Below are positions 36,639-45,905 of a stretch of DNA of 64,000 bases, in pieces. The notes beneath the pieces are model-generated. The model made no database searches and had not been told where the DNA came from. It saw only the letters and a list, made by a program, of their open reading frames with translations. How positions within the stretch are numbered: the first letter of the stretch is position 1; each line of letters starts with the position of its first letter. A program made the translations under genes and the position numbers. The DNA lies in assembly GCF_020179755.1 (NCBI RefSeq), contig NZ_JAIUCY010000002.1:248001-312000 (forward strand), read 5' to 3'. Source of the DNA: Herbaspirillum sp. alder98 (lineage in GTDB: Bacteria; Pseudomonadota; Gammaproteobacteria; Burkholderiales; Burkholderiaceae_D).

Positions 36639-37073
36639 TTAGCCCCCTATCAAATGCCGCAGCACATAAGCGGTAACGAAGCCGGCTGTCATGAACGTCA
36701 GCGTCGCGGCCAGTGAGCGCAGCGACAGGCGCGACAGGCCGCACACCCCATGACCGCTGGTACAGCCTGACCCCAGCCGGGCGCCGATGCCCACCAGCAG
36801 GCCGGCGGCGATCAGCAGCGGGTATCCGGCGTCGATGCGGATCTCCGGCAAGACCGTGAAAGCAGCAGTCAGCAACGGCGCCAGCAGCAGGCCGAGCACG
36901 AAGAGCACGCGCCAGCCGGTATCGCCTCTGCCAGGCGCGAGCAGGCCGCCGACGATGCCGCTGATGCCGGCCACGCGACCGTTGAACAGGATGAGGATGG
37001 CCACGGCAAGGCCGATCAGCATGCCGCCGGCCAGCGAAGACCACGGCGTAAAGTTATTCCAGTCGATGTGCAT
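36639..37073 (-). CDS. YeeE/YedE-family membrane protein, first half of pair
   Basis: 144-aa inner-membrane protein with four to five helices and the diagnostic motif GARLGSGCTSGHGVCGLSRL containing two Cys. Together with the next gene it makes the split two-gene form of the larger fused YeeE/YedE transporters. It lies 52 bp beyond the 3' end of a LysR gene on the same strand. Sulfur-compound transport is known for the family; the substrate here is inference. Confidence 0.9.
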   Translation of the reverse strand: MHIDWNNFTPWSSLAGGMLIGLAVAILILFNGRVAGISGIVGGLLAPGRGDTGWRVLFVLGLLLAPLLTAAFTVLPEIRIDAGYPLLIAAGLLVGIGARLGSGCTSGHGVCGLSRLSLRSLAATLTFMTAGFVTAYVLRHLIGG

Positions 37074-37125
37074 GGTGTTAATGGCGTGGATGGTTCAGGG
37101 CAGTGGGGAGCAGGGCGCTACCATA

Positions 37126-38049
37126 TCATTTTCCCTGCGAGCGCAGCCAGGCCAGCAAGGCTGCCGGTATCGCATGGCCACTGGACGGCTCGCGGGACAG
37201 CAGGCAATAGGATGATCCATCCTCCACAAAACCCATCGGTGCGACCAGTATCCCCGCCGCGATGTCATCCCTGACCAGATGCCAGGGCCCCATCGCCACG
37301 CCGATGCCGGCCGCGGCTGTCTGCAAGCTGAAATAGAAGTGATCGAATTCATGGTGCTTGCCACGTGACGCGCGCGCACCGACCAGCGTGCGCCAGTTTT
37401 TCCAGGCCTCTGGCCGGGTCCTGGTGTGCAGGCAGGGGGCGCCTGGCCGCAGGGCGAACTGGCCATCGTTGGCATCGAAGAACGCGTCGAGCTTGTCGGC
37501 CCGGCAGACCGGGCCGATTCTTTCCGAAAAAAGCGTCTCTGAAAAAACCTCGCTGCCCCATTCGAAGTCATCGCGGCGGATCGCCAGGTCGATCCCGTTA
37601 TCGAACGACACCGGCCCGCCGCCGGCAACGAACTGCACATTGAGCTCGGGGTGTGCCGCCTGGAAGGCCGGCCAGCGCGGGATGAGCCAGCGCATCAGCA
37701 ACGTCGGTTCACATGACAGGCTCCAGCGCGAGGTGCGATCGGCCTCGCGGCGCAACGCCAGGGCGGCGCTGCGGATCAGGCCAAAGCCCTCGGTCGCCGC
37801 ACCGGCCAGCCGACGTCCGGCCTGGGTCAGGAAGACCCGGCGCTGGCGCCGCTCGAACAGCGCCACGCCCAGATCGTCTTCGAGCGTGCGCACCGCGCGA
37901 CTGACTGCGCCATGCGTCATGTGCAATTCATCGGCGGCCCGGGTGAAGTTTTCCAGGCGCGCCGCGACCTCGAAGCAGCGCAACGCCATCAAGGACGGCA
38001 TTCTCATGCTTTTCAGTGAGTCTGGCTCACTATCACCGTGACTATTCAT
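37126..38049 (-). CDS. LysR-family transcriptional regulator (GcvA-like)
   Basis: 307-aa regulator. N-terminal winged helix: MALRCFEVAARLENFTRAAD then MTHGAVSRAVRTLEDDLGVALFER. The C-terminal effector domain fits the GcvA subgroup (SCEPTLLMRWLIPRWPAFQ, GIDLAIRRDD, AAGIGVAMGPWHLV). Start at the ATG 38047-38049 or an in-frame ATG 14 codons later (38007); neither has a strong ribosome site. It is divergent from the lysE-like gene across 59 bp, so lysE is the likely target. Confidence 0.92.
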   Translation of the reverse strand: MNSHGDSEPDSLKSMRMPSLMALRCFEVAARLENFTRAADELHMTHGAVSRAVRTLEDDLGVALFERRQRRVFLTQAGRRLAGAATEGFGLIRSAALALRREADRTSRWSLSCEPTLLMRWLIPRWPAFQAAHPELNVQFVAGGGPVSFDNGIDLAIRRDDFEWGSEVFSETLFSERIGPVCRADKLDAFFDANDGQFALRPGAPCLHTRTRPEAWKNWRTLVGARASRGKHHEFDHFYFSLQTAAAGIGVAMGPWHLVRDDIAAGILVAPMGFVEDGSSYCLLSREPSSGHAIPAALLAWLRSQGK

Positions 38050-38108
38050 CGTTATTAATCTTCGCTCTCAGGCAATAGAATTTGACCTCATTCTAACGGG
38101 AGCCGGAC

Positions 38109-38729
38109 ATGACCGAACTGTTTGCTGTAGTCACCATCACTTTATTGGCCGTCATCAGTCCCGGGCCGGATTTTGCGATGGTCACGCGCAACAGCGTGGC
38201 CCGATCGCGCACGACCGGCATCGTCACGGCACTGGGGATCGGCAGCGGGGTGCTGGTCCACGTCGGCTACACCATGCTTGGCTTGGGACTGTTGCTACAT
38301 CGCTCGCCAGGCTGGCTCAATGCGCTCAAGATCGCCGGTGCGCTCTATCTGCTCTACCTCGGCCTCAGGATGCTGCGCAGCGCGGCGGCACCGGCGCCCA
38401 CCGGCCAGCGCGCTGCCGCCTGGTCCGGCTGGCAGGCGTTTCGGACCGGGTTCCTGACCAATGCGCTGAACCCGAAGACGTCCATCTTCATCGTCAGCCT
38501 GTTCATGCAAGTGGTCGCGCCACATACGCCCCTGGCGATCCAGGTGGGTTATGGGCTGTTCATTGCGTTAGCCCACGTGATCTGGTTCAGCCTGGTCGCT
38601 ACGCTGTTCGGCAGCCCCCTGGTCAAGGCCCGGTTGAACGCCTGGGCGATCTGGATAGACCGCGCTTTCGGCTTGCTGCTGGTGGCGTTCGGGATAGCGC
38701 TGGCGGCCTCCAATGTGGTGGCGCCCTGA
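38109..38729 (+). CDS. LysE-family amino-acid exporter
   Basis: 206-aa inner-membrane exporter with six predicted helices. Family motifs: VISPGPDFAMVTRNSV near residue 16, GIGSGVLVHVGYTMLG, and FLTNALNPKTSIFIVSLF. It has its own LysR gene in divergent orientation, the standard arrangement. Amino acid exported unknown. Confidence 0.93.
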   Translation: MTELFAVVTITLLAVISPGPDFAMVTRNSVARSRTTGIVTALGIGSGVLVHVGYTMLGLGLLLHRSPGWLNALKIAGALYLLYLGLRMLRSAAAPAPTGQRAAAWSGWQAFRTGFLTNALNPKTSIFIVSLFMQVVAPHTPLAIQVGYGLFIALAHVIWFSLVATLFGSPLVKARLNAWAIWIDRAFGLLLVAFGIALAASNVVAP

Positions 38730-38751
38730 ATTTTTCGTACTGCACTGCAGC

Positions 38752-38781
38752 TTGTTTTTGAATATTGTACGGTGCTATGCT
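38752..38781 (+). promoter_or_regulatory. Probable sigma-70 promoter of the rbs operon
   Basis: TTGTTT at 38752-38757 and TATGCT at 38776-38781 with an 18-nt spacer. The rbs operator lies just downstream of the -10, around the expected start of transcription. Confidence 0.5.
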
Positions 38782-38789
38782 CTGGTCCG

Positions 38790-38803
38790 CGCAAACGTTT
38801 GCG
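38790..38803. promoter_or_regulatory. RbsR/LacI-type operator of the rbs operon
   Basis: CGCAAACGTTTGCG is a perfect 14-bp palindrome with central CG, close to known LacI/RbsR/PurR sites. It sits 60 bp before rbsB and 9 bp after the predicted -10 box, a blocking position. Confidence 0.82.
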
Positions 38804-38862
38804 TGATATTAACGGTGTGCAACATCGTTGAAAAGCCAACAACATAGAACATGGAGACAGAA

Positions 38863-39810
38863 ATGAAAAAGCTGACCCGCCGCCAATTTGCCGTCGCCGC
38901 CGTCCTGGCCTTCTCGGTCGTGTCGCTGCCTGCGCTGGCGCAAACGCCGGCCAAGCCCAAGGTCGCGCTGGTCATGAAATCGCTGGCCAATGAATTCTTC
39001 CTGAACATGGAAACCGGCGCGCGCGAACATCAAAAGGCGCACGCCAGCCAGTACGACCTGATCGCCAACGGCATCAAGGACGAACAGGACACCGCCAACC
39101 AGATCAAGATCGTCGAACAGATGATCGTCTCCAAGGTCAGCGCGCTGGTGATCGCCCCGGCCGATTCCAAGGCCCTGGTGCCAGTGGTCAAGAAGGCCAT
39201 CGACGCCGGCATCATCGTGGTCAACATCGACAACAAGCTGGATGACGCCGCGCTCAAGGAAAAGGGCATCGCCGTGCCCTTCGTCGGCCCCGATAATCGC
39301 AAGGGCGCCAAGCTGGCCGGCGACTACCTGGGCAAGCAATTGAAGAAGGGCGACAAGGTCGCCATCATCGAAGGCGTGTCGACCACCGTCAATGCGCAGC
39401 AGCGCACGCTGGGCTTCCAGGATGCGATGAAGGAAGCCGGCGCCAACGTGGTCAGCGTGCAGTCGGGCCAATGGGAAATCGACCAGGGCAACAAGGTGGC
39501 CGCGGCCATCCTGAACGCCCATCCTGATGTCAAGGCGCTGCTGGCCGGCAACGACAACATGGCGCTGGGCGCGGTGGCGGCGATTCGCGCCTCGGGCAAG
39601 GCGGGCAAGGTGCTGCTGGTCGGCTATGACAACATCAATGCCATCAAGCCGATGCTCAAGGATGGCCGCGTCTTGGCCACGGTCGACCAGTTTGCGTCGC
39701 AGCAGGCGGTGTTCGGCATCGAGACCGCACTCAAGGCCGTGACCGAGAAGAAGCCGCAGAGCGCCCTGGGCGGCACGGTCGAAACCAAGGTGTCGCTGAT
39801 CACCAAGTAA
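38863..39810 (+). CDS. rbsB: Ribose ABC importer periplasmic binding protein RbsB
   Basis: 315-aa periplasmic sugar receptor. Signal peptide (RRQFAVAAVLAFSVVSLPALA) cut before QTPAK. RbsB-type pattern: KVALVMKSLANEFFLNMETG, IVEQMIVSKVSALVIAPADS, GNDNMALGAVAAI and VGYDNINAIKPMLKDGRVLATVDQ. Start taken at ATG 38863 with GGAGA 7 nt upstream rather than the ATG at 38851 that contains this ribosome site. First gene of the rbs operon. Confidence 0.94.
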   Translation: MKKLTRRQFAVAAVLAFSVVSLPALAQTPAKPKVALVMKSLANEFFLNMETGAREHQKAHASQYDLIANGIKDEQDTANQIKIVEQMIVSKVSALVIAPADSKALVPVVKKAIDAGIIVVNIDNKLDDAALKEKGIAVPFVGPDNRKGAKLAGDYLGKQLKKGDKVAIIEGVSTTVNAQQRTLGFQDAMKEAGANVVSVQSGQWEIDQGNKVAAAILNAHPDVKALLAGNDNMALGAVAAIRASGKAGKVLLVGYDNINAIKPMLKDGRVLATVDQFASQQAVFGIETALKAVTEKKPQSALGGTVETKVSLITK

Positions 39811-39878
39811 TTGACGCAGGCGGCCCGGTGATCTGTCCGGGCCCGCTCCGCCTTCGGCCGTTCTCAGTCCCTGATTCC

Positions 39879-41426
39879 ATGTCTGCTCAACTCGAAACCC
39901 CACCATTGCTGACCCTGTCGGGCATAGGCAAGCGCTATGCCGGACCGGTGCTCGACAGCATCGACCTGCAATTGCGCGCCGGCCAGGTGCTGGCGCTGAC
40001 CGGCGAAAACGGCGCCGGCAAGAGCACGTTGTCGAAGATCGTCTGCGGCCTGGTCGAGGCCAGCGCCGGCCAGATGCTGCTCGACGGCCAGCCTTACCAG
40101 CCCGGTACGCGCCAGCAGGCCGAAGCGCTCGGCATCCGCATGGTGATGCAGGAACTCAACCTGATTCCGACGTTGAGCATCGCCGAAAACCTGTTCCTCG
40201 AAAAACTCCCGCAGCGCTTCGGCTGGATCGATCGCAACAAGCTGTTTGCCGCCGCCCAGGCGCAGATGGCGGTGGTCGGCCTGGACGAACTCGACCCCTG
40301 GACGCCGGTCGGCGAACTGGGGCTGGGCCACCAGCAGATGGTGGAGATCGCGCGCAACCTGATCGGCAGCTGCCGCTGCCTGGTGCTGGACGAGCCGACC
40401 GCCATGCTGACCAGCCGCGAGGTGGAGTTGCTGTTCTCGCGCATCGAAAAGCTGCGCGCCGAGGGCGTATCAATCATCTACATCTCGCACCGGCTGGAAG
40501 AACTCAAGCGCATCGCTGACCGCATTGTGGTCCTGCGCGACGGCAAGCTGGTCTGCGACGAAGACATCCGCCGTCACAGCACCGAACAACTGGTGCAACT
40601 GATGGCGGGCGAACTGACCCAGGTCGATCTGGACGGCGAGCATCGCCGCATCGGTGCGCCGCTGCTCAGGGTGCGTGAGCTGGGTCGTGCCGGTGTGGTG
40701 CAACCGACCAGTTTCGACTTGCACGCCGGCGAGATCCTGGGCGTGGCCGGGCTGATCGGTTCCGGTCGCACCGAATTGCTGCGGCTGGTGTTTGGCGCCG
40801 ACCGCGCCGACAGCGGTGAAGTCTTCATCGGCGACGCCACGCGCGCTGCCAACCTGCGCAGCCCGTCGCATGCGGTCAAGGCCGGTATCGCCATGGTCAC
40901 CGAAGATCGCAAGGGGCAGGGCCTGTTGCTGCCGCAGGCCATCAGCATCAATACCTCGCTGGCCAATCTGGGGCAGGTCAGCCGCGCCGGCGTGCTCGAT
41001 CACGGGGCCGAAGAGGAGGTTGCCCGCAGCTTCGTCGACAAGCTCAAGATTCGCTCCAGTCACGTCGGCCAGGCCGCCGGCGAGCTATCCGGCGGCAACC
41101 AGCAAAAGGTGGTGATTGCGCGCTGGTTGTATCGCGATTGCCCGGTGATGCTGTTCGACGAACCGACCCGTGGCATCGACATCGGCGCCAAGGCCGATAT
41201 CTATAAGTTGTTTGCCGAACTGGCCGCGCAAGGCCGGGGCCTGCTGGTGGTCTCGAGCGACCTGCGCGAACTGATGCAGGTGTGCGACCGCATCGCGGTC
41301 ATGAGCGCCGGGCGCATCGTCGACACCTTCGCCCGCGCCGACTGGTCGCAGGAACGTATTCTCGCGGCCGCCTTCAGCGGTTATGTCGGCGCCGCCCAAC
41401 AGACTAATGATGAAACCCATGCTTAA
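39879..41426 (+). CDS. rbsA: Ribose ABC importer ATPase RbsA (two nucleotide-binding domains)
   Basis: 515-aa ATPase with tandem domains. Domain 1: Walker A GENGAGKST, signature region LGLGHQQMVEIAR, Walker B CLVLDEPTAML. Domain 2 has the degenerate P-loop of this family (GLIGSGRTELLRLVFG), then LSGGNQQKVVIARWL and VMLFDEPTRGIDIG. Start ATG at 39879. Its end overlaps the rbsC start by 20 bp. Confidence 0.94.
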   Translation: MSAQLETPPLLTLSGIGKRYAGPVLDSIDLQLRAGQVLALTGENGAGKSTLSKIVCGLVEASAGQMLLDGQPYQPGTRQQAEALGIRMVMQELNLIPTLSIAENLFLEKLPQRFGWIDRNKLFAAAQAQMAVVGLDELDPWTPVGELGLGHQQMVEIARNLIGSCRCLVLDEPTAMLTSREVELLFSRIEKLRAEGVSIIYISHRLEELKRIADRIVVLRDGKLVCDEDIRRHSTEQLVQLMAGELTQVDLDGEHRRIGAPLLRVRELGRAGVVQPTSFDLHAGEILGVAGLIGSGRTELLRLVFGADRADSGEVFIGDATRAANLRSPSHAVKAGIAMVTEDRKGQGLLLPQAISINTSLANLGQVSRAGVLDHGAEEEVARSFVDKLKIRSSHVGQAAGELSGGNQQKVVIARWLYRDCPVMLFDEPTRGIDIGAKADIYKLFAELAAQGRGLLVVSSDLRELMQVCDRIAVMSAGRIVDTFARADWSQERILAAAFSGYVGAAQQTNDETHA

Positions 41427-42390
41427 TTCGTCTTCCTCCCGCCAGTCCGCGCTGGCCGGCTTCAAGAACTACACCGGGCTGGTCGCCGCGTTGCTGGCCA
41501 TGTGCGTCATGTTCGCCTTCCTGAGCGAGAATTTTCTCTCGACCGCGACCTTCATCACGCTCTCCAACGACATCCCGCCGCTGGTGGTGATGGCGGTCGG
41601 CATGACCTTCATCCTGATCATCGGCGGCATCGACCTGTCGGTCGGCTCGGTGATGGCGCTGGCGGCCTCGATGCTATCGATGGCCATGGTGCGCTGGGGC
41701 TGGCCGCTGTATGCCGCCGCCCTGCTGGGCATGGTGGTGGCGGCCGCCTGCGGCACCCTGACCGGAATGATCTCGGTGCACTGGCGCATCCCGTCCTTCA
41801 TCGTCTCGCTGGGGGTGCTTGAGATCGCCCGCGGGCTGGCCTACCAGGTCACCAATTCGCGCACCGAATACATCGGCAGCGCCGTCGACGTGGTCAGCTC
41901 TCCCATCCTGTTGGGCATGTCGCCGGCATTCCTGGCGGCCATCGCCATCGTGGTGGTGGCGCATCTGGTGCTCACCCGCACCGTGCTGGGGCGTTACTGG
42001 ATCGGCATCGGCACTAACCAGGAGGCGGTGCGGCTGTCGGGCGTGAACCCCAATCCCCCCAAGGTGCTGGCCTTTGCATTGATGGGCGCGTTTGCCGGCA
42101 TCGCGGCGCTGTTTCAGGTGTCGCGCCTGGAGGCGGCGGACCCCAACGGCGGCGTCGGCATGGAATTGCAGGTGATTGCGGCCGTGGTGATCGGCGGCAC
42201 CAGCCTGATGGGCGGGCGCGGCTCGATCATCAGCACCTTCATTGGTGTGTTGATCATCTCGGTGCTGGAGGCCGGGCTGGCGCAGATCGGCGTGAGCGAA
42301 CCGATGAAGCGGATCATCACCGGCGCCGTGATCGTGGCGGCCGTGATCCTGGACACCTATCGTCGTCGCGGCGAGCGGCGCGCCGGCTGA
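41407..42390 (+). CDS. rbsC: Ribose ABC importer permease RbsC
   Basis: 327-aa inner-membrane permease, about nine helices. Family marks: GMTFILIIGGIDLSVGSVMAL, IPSFIVSLGVLEIARGLAY, RYWIGIGTNQEAVRLSGVN and VIAAVVIGGTSLMGGRGS. Start ATG 41407 overlaps the rbsA end; ATG 41419 is the alternative. Confidence 0.94.
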   Translation: MMKPMLNSSSSRQSALAGFKNYTGLVAALLAMCVMFAFLSENFLSTATFITLSNDIPPLVVMAVGMTFILIIGGIDLSVGSVMALAASMLSMAMVRWGWPLYAAALLGMVVAAACGTLTGMISVHWRIPSFIVSLGVLEIARGLAYQVTNSRTEYIGSAVDVVSSPILLGMSPAFLAAIAIVVVAHLVLTRTVLGRYWIGIGTNQEAVRLSGVNPNPPKVLAFALMGAFAGIAALFQVSRLEAADPNGGVGMELQVIAAVVIGGTSLMGGRGSIISTFIGVLIISVLEAGLAQIGVSEPMKRIITGAVIVAAVILDTYRRRGERRAG

Positions 42391-42400
42391 GTCAGACTGC

Positions 42401-43402
42401 ATGGCCACCATCAAGGATGTCGCCAAGCTGGCCGGGGTGTCTTTCACCACCGTGTCGCATGTGCTCAACGACACCCGTCCGGTCAGCCCCGAGGCCCGGC
42501 AGCGGGTGCTGGACGCGGTCGGCGAGCTGGCCTACGTGCCCAGTGCGCTGGCGCGTTCGCTCAAGAGCAAGGCCACCGGCAGTATCGGGCTGATCATCCC
42601 CAACAACACCAATCCGTATTTCTCGGAGCTGGCGCGCGGCATCGAGGATTTCTGCTACGGCGCCGGCTACAGCGTCATCCTGTGCAACTCCGACGACGAC
42701 CCTGACAAGCAGAACGATTACCTGCAAGTGCTGCTGACCAAGCGCTGCGACGGCCTGATCATCGCCACCCTGACCCAGACCGACCATGCGTTGCTGGGGC
42801 GCTTGAAGGTACCGACGGTGCTGCTGGACCGCGCGCCGACCCAGCTCGGGATCGACCTCGTCAGCACCGACAATGCGCTCGGCGGCGAACTGGCGGCGCG
42901 TCATCTGCTGTCGCTCGGCCATCGTCGCCTGGCCTGCATCGCCGGGCCTGCGGGGCTGGCCCTGTCCGAGCAGCGGGTCGGCGCTTTTCGCCACGCCCTG
43001 CAACAGGACGGCATAGCGTTGCCATCGGCTGCCGTGTTGCATGCCGATTTCACCAGCGGCGGCGGCTATCGGGCAGCGCTGCAACTGCTGCAGGCTGACA
43101 CCCGGCCCGACGCCATCTTCTGTTGCAACGACCTGATGGCCATCGGCGTGCTGCGCGCGGCCGGCGAACTGGGCATTGCCGTGCCCGGCACGTTATCGGT
43201 GGTCGGCTTCGACGATATCGAACTGGCCCAGTTCATGCATCCGCCGTTGACCACGGTGGCGCAGAATACCCGCCAGCTGGGCGAACTGACCGCGCAATGC
43301 CTGCTGGAACGCATTGCCGAACCAAAACGGGCGATACGGCACGAGACCGTCGCGCCGCAATTACAGATTCGGGGCTCGACCGCCCCCATTTTGAAGACTT
43401 AG
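42401..43402 (+). CDS. rbsR: LacI-family ribose operon repressor RbsR
   Basis: 333-aa repressor within the operon it most likely controls. Helix-turn-helix ATIKDVAKLAGVSFTTVSHV and hinge YVPSALARSLKSK, then effector domain (GLIIPNNTNPYFSELA, FCCNDLMAIGVLRAAGELG, VVGFDDIELAQFMHPPLTTV). Starts 10 bp after rbsC. The palindrome at 38790-38803 is the probable operator, giving autoregulation. Confidence 0.9.
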   Translation: MATIKDVAKLAGVSFTTVSHVLNDTRPVSPEARQRVLDAVGELAYVPSALARSLKSKATGSIGLIIPNNTNPYFSELARGIEDFCYGAGYSVILCNSDDDPDKQNDYLQVLLTKRCDGLIIATLTQTDHALLGRLKVPTVLLDRAPTQLGIDLVSTDNALGGELAARHLLSLGHRRLACIAGPAGLALSEQRVGAFRHALQQDGIALPSAAVLHADFTSGGGYRAALQLLQADTRPDAIFCCNDLMAIGVLRAAGELGIAVPGTLSVVGFDDIELAQFMHPPLTTVAQNTRQLGELTAQCLLERIAEPKRAIRHETVAPQLQIRGSTAPILKT

Positions 43403-43408
43403 GAACAC

Positions 43409-44314
43409 ATGATCGTCATCATCGGCAGCATCAACATGGATCTGGTCTTGCGCGTGCCGCGCATGCCCATGCCCGGCGAAACCCTGGCCGGCGGCAAGTT
43501 CATGACCATCCCCGGCGGCAAGGGCGCCAACCAGGCCGTGGCCTGCGCCCGCCTTTCGCAACCCGGCACCCGGGTCGCCATGGTGGCCTGCCTGGGCGAC
43601 GACGCCTTTGGCGCCCAGATGCGCGCCTCCATCGTGGCCAACGGTATCGATGACAGCCACATTGCCGACATCGCCAACGAGGCCACCGGGATTGCTTCGA
43701 TCCTGGTCGACGACCAGGCCCAGAACAGCATCGTGCTGGCGGCCGGCGCCAATGGCCGGCTGGCCATCGAACACCTGGAGCAGGCGCGCGAACTGATCGG
43801 CCGGGCGTCGATCGTGCTGTTGCAGCTTGAAGTGCCGATGCCGGTGGTCATCCACGCCATCGAGCTGGCCCACGCGCTGGGCAAGACGGTCGTGCTCAAC
43901 CCGGCGCCGGCGCAGCCCTTGCCGCCGAGCGTGCTGGCCAAGATCGATTACCTGATCCTCAACGAGATCGAGGCGGCGATGCTGGCCGACAAGGAGTCGG
44001 ACGACATTGCCCTGCTGGCGACCGAATTGCGTACGCGCGGCGCGCGCAACGTGGTGGTGACGCTGGGCGAGAAGGGCGTCTACGGCGACTTCGCGCAGGC
44101 CGGCACGCGCCACCTGCCGGCGCAGAAGGTCAAGGCGGTCGATACCACCGCCGCCGGCGACACCTTCATCGGCGGTTTCATCGCCGCGCTCGATGCCGGT
44201 CGCGACGAATTTGCCGCCATCGCCTACGGCCAGGCGGCAGCGGCCATCAGCGTCACGCGCGAGGGCGCGCAGACCTCCATTCCACAGCGCGACGAAGTAG
44301 ACGTGTCGAATTGA
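43409..44314 (+). CDS. rbsK: Ribokinase RbsK
   Basis: 301-aa PfkB-family kinase converting ribose to ribose-5-phosphate. Substrate-binding N-terminus ([20 protein letters not shown]), [29 protein letters not shown] and the catalytic [15 protein letters not shown] with the base Asp. Six bases separate it from rbsR. Confidence 0.95.
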   Translation: MIVIIGSINMDLVLRVPRMPMPGETLAGGKFMTIPGGKGANQAVACARLSQPGTRVAMVACLGDDAFGAQMRASIVANGIDDSHIADIANEATGIASILVDDQAQNSIVLAAGANGRLAIEHLEQARELIGRASIVLLQLEVPMPVVIHAIELAHALGKTVVLNPAPAQPLPPSVLAKIDYLILNEIEAAMLADKESDDIALLATELRTRGARNVVVTLGEKGVYGDFAQAGTRHLPAQKVKAVDTTAAGDTFIGGFIAALDAGRDEFAAIAYGQAAAAISVTREGAQTSIPQRDEVDVSN

Positions 44315-44330
44315 CCGACGGAGCCAGACC

Positions 44331-44723
44331 ATGAAGAAGACCACCTTGCTCAATGCCGCCATCTCCCAGGTCATCGCCTCGATGGGGCATGGCGATACCC
44401 TTGTCATCGGCGACGTCGGGCTGCCGGTGCCGCCCGGGGTGCCGGTGATCGACCTGGCGCTGACGCGCGGCGTGCCCGGTTTCATGCAGGTGCTCAACGC
44501 GGTGTTGAGCGAGTTGCAGGTCGAGCATCATGTGCTGGCCTTTGAGCTGGAGCAGCGCAGCCCGGCGCTGGCAGCGCAGATCGCGCACCTGGCGCTGCCG
44601 GGTGTGCGGCAGGTATCGCATGCCGATTTCAAGGACCTGACCCGTCAGGCGCGCGCCGTGATCCGTACCGGCGAGTGCACGCCCTATGCCAATATCATCC
44701 TCGGTTCAGGGGTCGTGTTCTGA
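44331..44723 (+). CDS. rbsD: D-ribose pyranase RbsD
   Basis: 130-aa mutarotase interconverting ribopyranose and ribofuranose, supplying the furanose form to ribokinase. Conserved residues: His in [11 protein letters not shown], the Asp eight residues later, the later His in [11 protein letters not shown], and the C-terminal [14 protein letters not shown]. Last gene of the operon. Confidence 0.95.
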   Translation: MKKTTLLNAAISQVIASMGHGDTLVIGDVGLPVPPGVPVIDLALTRGVPGFMQVLNAVLSELQVEHHVLAFELEQRSPALAAQIAHLALPGVRQVSHADFKDLTRQARAVIRTGECTPYANIILGSGVVF

Positions 44724-44745
44724 GCTTGTGACGGGCGGTAAACTG

Positions 44746-44776
44746 AAAAGAGCAAGCTGCAAGGCTTGCTCTTTTT
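44746..44776 (+). terminator. Rho-independent terminator of the rbs operon
   Basis: AGAGCAAGC and GCTTGCTCT pair around a six-base loop, with a run of A before and CTTTTTC after, 25 bp past the rbsD stop. The flanking A/T tracts could also serve the convergent deaminase gene. Confidence 0.88.
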
Positions 44777-44797
44777 CGTTGCGGGTCGCCCCCTCAA

Positions 44798-45877
44798 CTA
44801 ACTGGCGGGCGACAGGCAGGCGCGCAGTTGATCGAATTGCGCGCTCCACTCGGTGCGCCAGCGCTGGCGCAGGTCGTCCTCGATCCAGGCGGCATCGAGG
44901 CCATTGAGCATGCAATCGCGCAGGGCATCCACATCGAGCCCGAACTGCATCATCATCAGCCAGGCCGCCGTGGGCGTGACCAGGTGCAAGGTCGGATCGT
45001 CGGTGTTGGGATGCACCCGCAGTCCGGCCGCCACCATCTGGCGGATCGGATGGTCCAGCGCCCAGCGTTGCGGCGCCAGCGTGCGCAGGTAATAGGAATT
45101 GGTCGGGACCACGGTAAAGATCATGTCGCGCTCGATGCAGCGCTGCAGCAGTGCCGGGTTGTCGACGATGGTGTAGCCGTGATCGACCCGATCCACCTGC
45201 AACTGTTCGATGGCGGTGTCGACGTTGTTCCAGGGCATGCCGAATTCGCCGGCATGCGCGGTCAGCTTGAAGCCCGCTTCCCGCGCGAGGCGATAGGCTT
45301 GCTCGAACAGCTCGGGCGGACGGTCGTTCTCGCGATAGTCCATGCCGATACCGATGACTTCCGGCAGGCGGTGGTCACACATCCACTGCACCATCGCCAA
45401 TGCCTCTTCCGGACTGGCTTCGCGGTCGATGCTGGGAATCAGGCGTCCGATCACGTCGAAGTCACGCCCGGCGTCGCGGATAGCGGCCACGATGGCGTCC
45501 TGCGCGCGGTCGTAGGCGATGCCCGACACGCGCACGGTGCCGGTCGGGTTCCAGAAGAACTCGGCATACAACACGCCGTGGGCGCGCACATCTTCCAGGT
45601 ATTCGTAGGTGATGCGATAGAGGTCCTGCGGATTGCGGATCAACTGTGCATCGAGTGCGCGCAGCACGCGCAGCACGCCCACCGGTTTCTCGCCACGGGT
45701 ATAGAAAGCCTCGATCTCATCGCGTGCGATGGGGTTGCCCGCCGCCTGGCACAGATCGATGAAGGTCTGCTTGCGCACCGTGCCGAACAGATGGCAATGC
45801 AGCTCCATCTTGGGCAGGGCATGGACGAACTGTTCCAGCGTCAGGCCTGCAGCCGGCGCCTCTTGAGGTTGGGTCAT
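44798..45877 (-). CDS. Adenosine deaminase family protein
   Basis: 359-aa zinc amidohydrolase predicted to deaminate adenosine or a related purine. Metal and catalytic motifs: MELHCHLFG (His27, His29; the usual D/E-G is F-G here), LTAHAGEFG, VDRVDHGYTIV, and NTDDPTLH. Last gene of the nucleoside operon, 28 bp after the nucleoside hydrolase. The FG variant marks a subfamily whose precise purine substrate is not certain. Confidence 0.9.
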   Translation of the reverse strand: MTQPQEAPAAGLTLEQFVHALPKMELHCHLFGTVRKQTFIDLCQAAGNPIARDEIEAFYTRGEKPVGVLRVLRALDAQLIRNPQDLYRITYEYLEDVRAHGVLYAEFFWNPTGTVRVSGIAYDRAQDAIVAAIRDAGRDFDVIGRLIPSIDREASPEEALAMVQWMCDHRLPEVIGIGMDYRENDRPPELFEQAYRLAREAGFKLTAHAGEFGMPWNNVDTAIEQLQVDRVDHGYTIVDNPALLQRCIERDMIFTVVPTNSYYLRTLAPQRWALDHPIRQMVAAGLRVHPNTDDPTLHLVTPTAAWLMMMQFGLDVDALRDCMLNGLDAAWIEDDLRQRWRTEWSAQFDQLRACLSPAS

Positions 45878-45905
45878 AAGTTCTTTAGCGGTGATGGGCG
45901 GCGGC